From CAVTWS01 sp963738445 (GTDB taxonomy: Bacteria > Actinomycetota > Acidimicrobiia > Acidimicrobiales > SHLQ01), in the NCBI GenBank assembly GCA_963738445.1, contig CAVTWS010000009.1, forward strand, positions 25,488 through 89,487: a DNA stretch of 64,000 bases, in the 5' to 3' direction. The position numbers and the translations under genes were made by a program. Within the stretch, counting starts at the first letter, position 1. Every line of letters begins with the position of its first letter. The notes beneath the pieces were generated by a model. That model was given only the letters and a program-made list of their open reading frames with translations. It was not told the origin of the DNA and did no database searches. Shown piece after piece: positions 36,710-43,852 of this stretch.

Positions 36710-37917
36710 GGGATGACTGCGGCGTCCTGCAAGCTGCCGATCGCATCCCAGTCGTAGCCGAGCTCGAGCAGGAGCGCCTCGGTGTGCTCGCCGTGCTCGG
36801 GCGCCGGCCGGAGCTCGGGAGGGAGCTCGTCGAACTGCACCGGCACGGTCGGCAGGGTGTAGCTCGGGCCGCGGTCGACGGCCACCTCGCCGAGGTACCC
36901 GTTGGCGAGGACCTGTGGATCGGTCAGCAGCTCCTCGACCGCTTGGACCGGAGCCCACGGCGCATCGATCTGGCGGAGGAGCTCGTTCCACTCCTCGTAG
37001 GTCCGGCTGGCGAACAGGTCATCGAGGGCGGCGACGCACTCCGACCGGTTGGCGTCGCGGGCGACGTGGTCGACGAACCGGGGGTCGTCGCGGAGGTCGG
37101 CCCGGTCGACGAGGTCGCACAGCGGGGCCCAATACCGGTCGGACTCGAGGAACACCAGTTGGATGTGGCGGTCGTCGGCGGTGCGGTAGGTCCCGACGAG
37201 CGGGTTGATGACGGGGCCCCGACCGCCGGCGGCGCGGGGGGTCGAGCCTTGGAGGGCCGAGAGCAGGTCGGAGGAGAGCGTCCACATGGCCATGCCCAAC
37301 AACGAGACGTCGACCACGGAACCGGTGCCGGTGCGCGACCGCTTCAGGAGCGCGCCGGCGATGCCAAAGGCGAGGGCCATGCCGCCGTTGCGGTCGCCCA
37401 TGGCGCCGCGGGGCGTGATCGGGTAGTCGCGGTCAGCAGGCGTGAGCACGTGGGCCACCCCACCCCGCGCCCAGTAGGCCGAGGCGTCGTAGCCGGCCAT
37501 CCCGGCGTCCGGTCCCCGCACGCCGTAGCCGTTGCCCCGGGCGTAGACGAGTGACGGGTAGCGCTCGCGGAGGGCCTCAGCGTCGAGACCGAGGCGGTGC
37601 AGCGCATCGGGCCGGAAGCTGGTGAGGAACACGTCGGCGGACTCGAGGAGCTGGTGGAGGACCTTGATCCCGTCGTCGGTGCGCAGGTCGAGGGCAATCG
37701 AGCGCTTGCCCCGGTTGGCGAGCGCGACCGAGAGGTTCACCCCGCCACTGTCGCTGCCAATCCCCTGCGTGACGAGGCCTCGGTACGGATCACCCTCCGG
37801 CCGATCGACGCGAACCACATCGGCGCCCCAATCGGCGAGCAGCGCGCCGGCGACCGGCACGAACACCCACTGAGCCAGCTCGACGACCCGGATGCCGTCG
37901 AAGGCGCCGTCATCCAT
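36706..37917 (-). CDS. CaiB/BaiF family (class III) CoA-transferase
   Basis: 403 residues. 'GIRVVELAQWVFVPVAG' and 'LLADWGADVVRVDRPEGDPY' are the start of the family III fold, with 'NRGKRSIALDLRTDDG' (CoA-binding region), 'DVFLTSFRPDALHRLGLD' and 'ARGNGYGVRGPDAGMAGYD', where the final Asp is in the position of the acyl-carrying aspartate. It would move CoA between carboxylic acids, or act as a racemase-like relative; AMACR belongs to the same family. In this operon it may activate a P450/ALDH-made acid in place of a ligase, since the operon has no FadD. Confidence 0.9.
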   Translation of the reverse strand: MDDGAFDGIRVVELAQWVFVPVAGALLADWGADVVRVDRPEGDPYRGLVTQGIGSDSGGVNLSVALANRGKRSIALDLRTDDGIKVLHQLLESADVFLTSFRPDALHRLGLDAEALRERYPSLVYARGNGYGVRGPDAGMAGYDASAYWARGGVAHVLTPADRDYPITPRGAMGDRNGGMALAFGIAGALLKRSRTGTGSVVDVSLLGMAMWTLSSDLLSALQGSTPRAAGGRGPVINPLVGTYRTADDRHIQLVFLESDRYWAPLCDLVDRADLRDDPRFVDHVARDANRSECVAALDDLFASRTYEEWNELLRQIDAPWAPVQAVEELLTDPQVLANGYLGEVAVDRGPSYTLPTVPVQFDELPPELRPAPEHGEHTEALLLELGYDWDAIGSLQDAAVIP

Positions 37918-38350
37918 CGGCGGGGGTGAGCACGACGACCGGAATGTCCCGCTCCGTGCGGCTCTGGTACACGTCGTAGTTCGGCCACTGGTCGCTCACG
38001 ATCTTCCAGAGCCGGGGCTTCTCCTCTGAGGATGCCGTTCGGGCGACGACTGGTATGTGCTCGCCCTTCACCTGGATCTCAGCCGCGGGGTTGGCGGTCA
38101 CGTTCAGGTACCACTGCGGGTGGGTCGGCCACCCTCCCATCGACGCGACGACGAGGTAGTCGTCGCCGTCGCGGGCGAAGATGAGGGCGGAGGTCCGAGC
38201 CTCGCCGGTCCGCCGCCCCGTCGCGGTCAGCAGCAGCGTCGGGACGCCGTTCCAGAGGTAGCCGACCTCGCCGTCGGACTCGCGGTAGGCGTTGATGTGC
38301 TCCACGCCTAGCAGCGTGAAATCGGGTGGGGTGTACTCGGGCTCACTCAT
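37910..38350 (-). CDS. F420H2-dependent Ddn-like nitroreductase/quinone reductase family protein
   Basis: 146 residues of split beta-barrel. 'LLLTATGRRTGEARTSALI' and 'YLVVASMGGWPTHPQWYLN' are the F420-binding signatures of the deazaflavin-dependent nitroreductase (Ddn) family (PF04075), and 'VVARTASSEEKPRLWKIVS' forms the C-terminal part. The physiological substrates are thought to be quinones or unsaturated lipids. The ATG at 38350 overlaps the P450 stop as ATGA, and the 3' end overlaps the CaiB start by 8 bases. It could supply or consume reduced F420 in the same pathway as the LLM enzymes. Confidence 0.9.
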   Translation of the reverse strand: MSEPEYTPPDFTLLGVEHINAYRESDGEVGYLWNGVPTLLLTATGRRTGEARTSALIFARDGDDYLVVASMGGWPTHPQWYLNVTANPAAEIQVKGEHIPVVARTASSEEKPRLWKIVSDQWPNYDVYQSRTERDIPVVVLTPADG

Positions 38351-39603
38351 GTGTCGAACACCACCGGGATCTCCATGACGCCGCGCTCGTAGAGCCCGAC
38401 CGGGTGCGGCGGCGGCGCATCCTGATCGAGACGGAGGTTTGGAAGGCGATCGAGCAGAGCGCCGATGCCGACGGACATCTCGGCCCGGGCGACGTGCATG
38501 CCGAGGCAGACGTGGGCGCCGCCGCCGAAGCCGAGGGAGGGCTTCGACGTCCGTGTCGGGTCGTACTCGTCCGGCCGCTCCCAGCGGTGCGGATCGCGGT
38601 TGGCGGCACCGATGCAGAGGTGCAGGACTGAGCCCTTGGGGAGGTGAGTCCCGAAGAAGTCGATGTCTTCGGCGACCCAGCGCGAGAACATCGGATCGGT
38701 GGGCATCCACCGCAACGACTCCTCGATCGCACCCCGGAGGAGCTCACGGTCCTCGCGCACCACCTCGAGCAGCGCGGGGCGCTGAAGCAGAGCGGCCAGG
38801 GTGATGCCCATCTGCTTCCACGTGGTGCCTGACCCGGCAAGGAGGAGGAGCACGGCGAAGGAGTAGATCTCGGGGTCCGACAGCCGGTGGCGGCTGCCGT
38901 CCTCCTCGGTGAGCTCGGCCTCCACCAGGATGCTGATGAGGTCGTCCTGCGGAGCCTCCCGGCGGGCCGCAACGATCGGCGCCAGCCGGCTGACCAGCGC
39001 CATCGGGTCGAGTAGCGAGGCCCGCACGTCGAGGGCCTCGTCGACCGGGATGCCGAAGCTCCCGGTGATCGTGAGGACGGGGATGGCGGCGCAGAAGTCG
39101 ACGTTGAGCTCGGCCCGGCCCTCGACGACGATGGCGTCGACCAGCGCATCGACGGTCTGCTGGATCCACTCGGTGATCCACCACTGCGCCTTCGCGGGGA
39201 CGAAGGACGGCTGGACGAGCGACCGGTAGCGACGGTGCTTGGTGCCACCCATCATCAGCATGCTCTGCTCGTAACCGACGTCGTCGACCGACCCGTCGGC
39301 GGCGTCCGGCGACGACGCGAACACGGTGTCGTTCCGGTAGACGGCGTCGCAGGCCTCGTAGGAGAAGGTCGAGAAGTGGGGGCGGTCCGGGAACGGCAGG
39401 CCGTGGAACATGGCGTTGCCCTCGTACCCCGTGAGCTCGTGGACGGTGCCCTCGTGGACGGTCGCCGACTCGCGCAGCGTGTGCCACACCGGGTAGGGGT
39501 CGTCGACGTAGTCGCCACCACCGCTGACGCTGAGGTTGTTGCGGAGGTCGAACAGCTCGCGGATGCGCTCCCGGTCGAGCGAGGCGACGTCAGGTGCGGT
39601 CAT
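38347..39603 (-). CDS. Cytochrome P450 with atypical I-helix
   Basis: 418 residues. The heme loop 'GFGGGAHVCLGMHVARAEM' with Cys ligand and the ExxR 'EESLRWMP' are intact. The I-helix reads 'LLLAGSGTTWKQM', so the acidic residue before the conserved Thr (usual AGxDT or AGxET) is a Gly. Loss of that acid usually changes proton delivery and is seen in some peroxygenases or in P450s with substrate-assisted catalysis. Overlaps its neighbours by 4 bases on both sides. Likely the hydroxylase starting, or acting within, the nine-gene pathway. Confidence 0.92.
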   Translation of the reverse strand: MTAPDVASLDRERIRELFDLRNNLSVSGGGDYVDDPYPVWHTLRESATVHEGTVHELTGYEGNAMFHGLPFPDRPHFSTFSYEACDAVYRNDTVFASSPDAADGSVDDVGYEQSMLMMGGTKHRRYRSLVQPSFVPAKAQWWITEWIQQTVDALVDAIVVEGRAELNVDFCAAIPVLTITGSFGIPVDEALDVRASLLDPMALVSRLAPIVAARREAPQDDLISILVEAELTEEDGSRHRLSDPEIYSFAVLLLLAGSGTTWKQMGITLAALLQRPALLEVVREDRELLRGAIEESLRWMPTDPMFSRWVAEDIDFFGTHLPKGSVLHLCIGAANRDPHRWERPDEYDPTRTSKPSLGFGGGAHVCLGMHVARAEMSVGIGALLDRLPNLRLDQDAPPPHPVGLYERGVMEIPVVFDT

Positions 39604-40385
39604 CGGGCGACGAACCCGCCGTCGACCGGCAGGAGGATCCCGGTGATGTTGGCGGCTCGGTCGGAGCAGAGGAAGACGGCCGCCTCGGCGCAGTCCTCCG
39701 CCGTGATCGGCTTTCCCAGCGGGTGCTGGGACCCGACGTGATCGGCGATCTGCTGGCGGGCCTCCTCGTCGGCCTCCAGCCCACCGGCCGCCATGAAACC
39801 GGTGAACGGCATGCCGGCCGGGCAGATCGCGTTCACCCGGATGCCGAACGGTGCCGCCTCGATCGCCACCGCTTTGGTGAGCTGGTGCACGCCCCCCTTG
39901 GTGGCTCCGTACACCGCACCGCCCCAGCCCACGAGGCCGGCGACCGAACCGGTGTTGAGGATGGCTCCGCCACTCCCCTGCTCCTTGAAGCGCAGCACGG
40001 CGTGCTTGCAGCCGAAGAACACGCCGCCGAGGTTCACGCCGACCAGCCGCTGGAAGTCCTCGCCGGTGTGCTCCTCGAACGTCATGCCGAGGCGCGGCGT
40101 GGGGATGCCCACGTTGTTGAAGAGGATGTCGAGGCGCCCGAACTGCGCGACCGCGGCGCCGATCATGGCGATGACGTCCTCCTCGATCGCTACATCGGCT
40201 TCGACGGGCACCGCGGTGCCCCCCGACTCCTCGATCAACTGGACCGTCTCCTTCGCCCGGCCGCCGTCGAGGTCGGCGCAGGCGACCTGCGCCCCTTCCT
40301 CGGCGAACCGCAGCGCGGATGCTCGACCGACGCCGTTGCCGGCCCCGGTGACTATCGCGCTCTTCCCTTCGAGGACGCCGGTCAC
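39600..40385 (-). CDS. SDR family oxidoreductase
   Basis: Classical SDR of 261 residues: 'AIVTGAGNGVGRA' (TGxxxGxG), 'ACADLDGGRA' (Asp selecting NAD), 'LFNNVGIP' (NNxG), 'LNTGSVAGLVG' with the catalytic Ser and 'YGATKGGVHQLT' (YxxxK). The C-terminal 'ITGILLPVDGGFVAR' is the usual family end. It would interconvert an alcohol and a ketone, for example a 3-hydroxyacyl-CoA or a ring hydroxyl. Coupled by 4-base overlaps to the P450 downstream and the amidohydrolase upstream. Confidence 0.92.
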   Translation of the reverse strand: MTGVLEGKSAIVTGAGNGVGRASALRFAEEGAQVACADLDGGRAKETVQLIEESGGTAVPVEADVAIEEDVIAMIGAAVAQFGRLDILFNNVGIPTPRLGMTFEEHTGEDFQRLVGVNLGGVFFGCKHAVLRFKEQGSGGAILNTGSVAGLVGWGGAVYGATKGGVHQLTKAVAIEAAPFGIRVNAICPAGMPFTGFMAAGGLEADEEARQQIADHVGSQHPLGKPITAEDCAEAAVFLCSDRAANITGILLPVDGGFVAR

Positions 40386-41581
40386 GTGGTCACCGGTATC
40401 TCGGCGGGGGTGAAGCGGTACAGCCGTTCGGCGTTGCCGCGCAGGACCTTGTACTGGAGCTCAGGCGACAGGTCCTTGATGACCCGCTGTGCAGTGCCGA
40501 TGCAGTCGGGCCATGTCGAGTCGGAGTGCGGGTAGTCCGTCTCACACATGATGTTGTCCTCGCCGATCTCGTGGATGCTGGCGACGCCGTGGTAGTCCTC
40601 GATGAAGCAGCCGAAGACGTGGTCGCGGAACGACTGGCGGAGGTCGAGGTTGTCGAGGTCGAGGACCTGGCCCTTGGCGTGGTCACCGAAGGTCTGCCCC
40701 CGCATCACCCAGTAACGCTGCTTGTCGAGCACCTGCTCGGCTCGCTCGAGGAAGTACGGCATCCACCCGACCTCGCCCTCGGAAAGAGCGATCTTGAGGT
40801 TGGGGTAGCGCTGGAACAACCCGCTGAACAGCCACGCCAGCATGGTGCCGGAGGTCCGCATGGCCCCCCAGGTGAGGTTCGCCATGAAGGGCGCGTCGGC
40901 GGCGATCTGCGGCAGGGTGGACGACGAGCCGACATGCATGCAGACGACCATCTCGAGGTCGTTGGCCGCCTGCATCACCGGTTCCCAGTAGCCGTCGGCG
41001 TCGTGGATCGTCGGGAGGCCGAGGGGCTCGGGGTTCTCCGAGAAGGCGAAGGCGGTGACGCCCTTGGCGGCCATCCGCTCCATCTCCTTGGCGGCGAGCG
41101 GGGGATCCCACATCGGGATCAGCATGAGTGGGATGTACCGGCCGGGGGCGGCGCCGCACCACTCCTCGATGAGCCAGTCGTTGTAGTGCTGGAGGCACTC
41201 GAAGCCGAACTCCCGGTCGCTGGCCTCCATGAAGAGCTGGCCGCAGAACCGCGTGATGGTCGGGAAGCACAACGAGGCGAGCACGCCGGCACGGTCCATG
41301 TCCTCGAGGCGCGCCTTGGCGTCGTAGCAGCCCGGGCGCATCTCGGAGTAGGGCACCGGTTCGGGGCTGAACTCCTCCTTCGTCTTGCCCACGACGGCGC
41401 TGAGGCCGACGGTCGGGAACCGCTTCCCGTCGTACAGCCAGTACTCGACGCCGTCGATGGTCTCCATGTGTGGCGCCCGCTCGCGGTCCTTGGCGGCGAC
41501 GCGATCAACCCAGAGGTGGGGGGGCTCGAGGATGTGGTCGTCGACCGAGATGAGCCAGTCGAGGTTGAGGGTGTCGGTCAT
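40382..41581 (-). CDS. Amidohydrolase family protein (paralogue of 3806-4987)
   Basis: 399 residues of amidohydrolase_2 TIM barrel. 'LISVDDHILEPPHLW' (DxH metal motif), 'PGCYDAKARLEDMDRAGV', 'VVCMHVGSSSTLPQ', 'LKIALSEGEVGWMPYFLER' and 'IMCETDYPHSDSTWPDC' with the late catalytic Asp. Start ATG at 41581 overlaps the ALDH stop as ATGA; the longer open frame upstream is inside the ALDH gene. It may hydrolyse or decarboxylate a carboxylated intermediate. Such proteins commonly sit beside P450s and ALDHs in actinobacterial catabolic clusters. Confidence 0.9.
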   Translation of the reverse strand: MTDTLNLDWLISVDDHILEPPHLWVDRVAAKDRERAPHMETIDGVEYWLYDGKRFPTVGLSAVVGKTKEEFSPEPVPYSEMRPGCYDAKARLEDMDRAGVLASLCFPTITRFCGQLFMEASDREFGFECLQHYNDWLIEEWCGAAPGRYIPLMLIPMWDPPLAAKEMERMAAKGVTAFAFSENPEPLGLPTIHDADGYWEPVMQAANDLEMVVCMHVGSSSTLPQIAADAPFMANLTWGAMRTSGTMLAWLFSGLFQRYPNLKIALSEGEVGWMPYFLERAEQVLDKQRYWVMRGQTFGDHAKGQVLDLDNLDLRQSFRDHVFGCFIEDYHGVASIHEIGEDNIMCETDYPHSDSTWPDCIGTAQRVIKDLSPELQYKVLRGNAERLYRFTPAEIPVTT

Positions 41582-43053
41582 TGCAGTTCTCCGATCGCCA
41601 TGTGCTTGATCTCCTGGAACTCGCGGATGCCGTCTGGCCCGCGCTCGCGGCCGAGACCGCTCTGCTTGTAACCGCCTGCGGGGGCGTAGGCGCTGAACAG
41701 ACTCGTGTTGACGTTGACGGCGCCGCTGCGAATGCGTCGCGCCACGGCAGTGGCCGTCGCCACGTCGGCGCCGTACACCTGACCGGAGAGCCCGTACACG
41801 CTGTCGTTGGCGATGCGCACGGCGTCGTCGAGATCCTCGTACCCGAGGATGCCGATGACCGGTCCGAAGATCTCGTCGCGTGCGGCCGGGTTGTCGTTGT
41901 CGGGCAGGTCGAGAACGGTTGGCTCGAAGTAGTACCCGCGGTCGAGGCCGGCGGGACGCCCACCGCCGAACGCCACCTTGGCGCCGTGCTCCTCCGCGAT
42001 GGCGACGTAGTGCTCGCAACGCTCACGCTGGGCGGCACTGATGACCGGGCCCATGAGCATCGTCGGGTCGGTGGGATCCCCCACGGTGATGGTGCCGTAC
42101 ATGGCGGCGACCGCCTCGACGACGTCGGCCTTGCGGGGGTTCGGCACGAGCATCCGGGTGGCGGCGACGCAGGCCTGGCCGGCCGTCATGGCCACCGTGG
42201 CCATGGCGCCACCCGCGGCCCGCTCGACGGCGTCGTCGAGGTAGATCTGCGCCGACTTGCCACCGAGCTCGAGCGACACCCGCTTCACCGTCGGTGCGGC
42301 CTGCGTGAGGATCTGCTGGCCGACGGTGGTCGAGCCGGTGAACGACACCATGTCGACGGCAGGGTCGGAGGTGAGCAGCTCGGCGCCGGCGGCACCGTCC
42401 TCGATCACGACGCTCAGCACGCCCGCCGGCAGCCCGGCGGCATCGGCGGCGGCGCCGAACACCAGTGAGGACAGTGGCGTCAGGGGGCTCGGTCGGAGGA
42501 TGACCGAGTTGCCGGCCATCAGCGCGGGGATCAGCTTCTGGAACGCCATGATGACGGCGCCGTTGTACGGGGTGATGGCGCTGACGACCCCGATCGGCTC
42601 GTAGCGCCGAAGGCTCAGCGCCACTCGTCCGCGCACGAGGTCGTCGACCGGAACGGGGTTGGCCTCCTCGTCGGCCATCCCGAGGTAGAGGTCGATGGTC
42701 TGGCGACCGAGGGCCAGGCCCATCGTGACCTGGGCGCTCTCGGCCATGAAGCGAGGCTGGCCGGCCTCGCCCATGATCGTGGCGATGAGGGCGTCCTTCT
42801 CCGCTTCGATGTGGTCGAGGAAGGCATGCACGACCCGCGCCCGCTCGGGCGCGGGGCGGTCGGCCCAAAGGCCGTCGTCGAACGACCGCCGGGCCTCGGC
42901 GATCGCCCGCTGCACCTCGGGGAACGGCGTGACGCCCGCCTCAGCGAGGGTCGTCTCGTCGGCGGGGTTCTCGACGGCGAACGAGCGCTCGCCGTCGACC
43001 CAGCGGCCGGCCACGTAGGAGCGCTCACCGTCGATGATCGGTTCAACTGTCAC
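41578..43053 (-). CDS. Aldehyde dehydrogenase family protein
   Basis: 491 residues, NAD(P)-dependent oxidation of an aldehyde to an acid. 'ITPYNGAVIMAFQKLIPAL' (catalytic-Asn region; the usual PWN is PYN), 'FTGSTTVGQQIL' (cofactor loop), 'ELGGKSAQIYLDD' (general-base Glu), 'AGQACVAATRMLVP' (nucleophile Cys) and 'EIFGPVIGILGYEDLDDA'. The GTG at 43053 follows GGGGAA with 4-base spacing. It is the first gene of the nine-gene operon; aldehyde oxidation next to P450 hydroxylation suggests oxidation of a terminal methyl to a carboxylate. Confidence 0.93.
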   Translation of the reverse strand: MTVEPIIDGERSYVAGRWVDGERSFAVENPADETTLAEAGVTPFPEVQRAIAEARRSFDDGLWADRPAPERARVVHAFLDHIEAEKDALIATIMGEAGQPRFMAESAQVTMGLALGRQTIDLYLGMADEEANPVPVDDLVRGRVALSLRRYEPIGVVSAITPYNGAVIMAFQKLIPALMAGNSVILRPSPLTPLSSLVFGAAADAAGLPAGVLSVVIEDGAAGAELLTSDPAVDMVSFTGSTTVGQQILTQAAPTVKRVSLELGGKSAQIYLDDAVERAAGGAMATVAMTAGQACVAATRMLVPNPRKADVVEAVAAMYGTITVGDPTDPTMLMGPVISAAQRERCEHYVAIAEEHGAKVAFGGGRPAGLDRGYYFEPTVLDLPDNDNPAARDEIFGPVIGILGYEDLDDAVRIANDSVYGLSGQVYGADVATATAVARRIRSGAVNVNTSLFSAYAPAGGYKQSGLGRERGPDGIREFQEIKHMAIGELQ

Positions 43054-43071
43054 ATGGTTCCCCGGGGGATC

Positions 43072-43121
43072 AGAACGACGTTCTACCTCTGCAGTAGAGA
43101 CCGCTGGCGGGCCGATGTCAA
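43072..43121 (-). promoter_or_regulatory. Promoter and AGAACG-A-CGTTCT palindrome of the nine-gene operon
   Basis: Minus strand: TTGACA (43121-43116), 17 bases, TCTACT (43098-43093). Downstream of the -10 lies the perfect inverted repeat AGAACGACGTTCT (43072-43084), placed where a repressor would block transcription. A bare GACGTC (43126-43131) lies just upstream but lacks the AT-rich flanks of the other elements. The repeat recalls TetR-type lipid regulators such as KstR, with one extra central base. Confidence 0.5.
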
Positions 43122-43141
43122 GCTGGACGTCGGACCTCCCG

Positions 43142-43852
43142 TCAAGCGGCCGAGGTCTCGCCGAAGTAGGCGGCCTCGAGGAGGGTGGCATCGGCAAGGA
43201 GATCGGCGGGCGAGCCGTCGAGTGAGACGGTGCCGTGCACGAGGACGAGCGCCCGATCAGCCACTTCGAGGGCCAGGCCGACGTGCTGCTCGACGAGGAG
43301 CACGACGGCATTCGTCTCGTCGGCGATGTGGCGCACCATCGGCAGCAGCTGTTCGACGATGACCGGCGCCAGGCCCATGCTCATCTCGTCGATGAGCAGC
43401 ACCCGGGGTTCCTGCATGAGCGCCCGCGCCACCGCGAGCATCTGCTGCTCGCCACCCGAGAGGTTGCCGGCGTCCACCTTGCGCCGGGCGACCAGGGCCG
43501 GGAACAGGTCGAAGGCGCTGTCCACGGTGGTCTTGCGCTTGCCCTGGGCGGCCTTGAGGTTCTCCTCGACGGTCAGCGTCGTGAAGAGCGCTCGATCGTC
43601 GGGCACGAGCACGATGCCGGCCCGGGAAGCGACCGCGGGCCGGCCGTTGGGGATCTCCTGGCCGTCGACGGACACGGTGCCCTCCTGGGCGGGCAGCAGG
43701 CCGGAGATCGTGGACAGCAGGGTGGTCTTGCCGGCGCCGTTCGGGCCGAGGATGGCGACCACGGTGCCGGCGTCGGCCTCCAGGTCGAAGGTGGGCACGA
43801 TGGTGATGTCGCCGTAGCCGGCCTTGAGGTCGCGGCATTCGAAGAGGCTCAT
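43142..43852 (-). CDS. ABC transporter ATP-binding protein, LivF-like
   Basis: 236 residues. Walker A 'LGPNGAGKTTLLSTISG', signature 'NLSGGEQQMLAVARAL', Walker B 'RVLLIDEMSMGLAP' and the switch His in 'LLVEQHVGLAL'. The LivF-type C-terminus ('SLDGSPADLLADATLLEAAY') separates it from the LivG-like domain of the preceding gene. It would energise import of branched-chain amino acids, aromatic acids or other small hydrophobic acids. The ATG at 43852 overlaps the fused transporter stop as ATGA. In relatives LivF and LivG form the heterodimer under a LivH/LivM pair. Confidence 0.92.
   Translation of the reverse strand: MSLFECRDLKAGYGDITIVPTFDLEADAGTVVAILGPNGAGKTTLLSTISGLLPAQEGTVSVDGQEIPNGRPAVASRAGIVLVPDDRALFTTLTVEENLKAAQGKRKTTVDSAFDLFPALVARRKVDAGNLSGGEQQMLAVARALMQEPRVLLIDEMSMGLAPVIVEQLLPMVRHIADETNAVVLLVEQHVGLALEVADRALVLVHGTVSLDGSPADLLADATLLEAAYFGETSAA

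Noticed and set aside
43072..43084. KstR operator match (AGAACG-A-CGTTCT)
   Set aside because: The half-sites fit but the centre is one base too long for the known KstR site. With insertion errors common in this sequence I cannot tell a true variant from an error, so I list it as a palindrome only.
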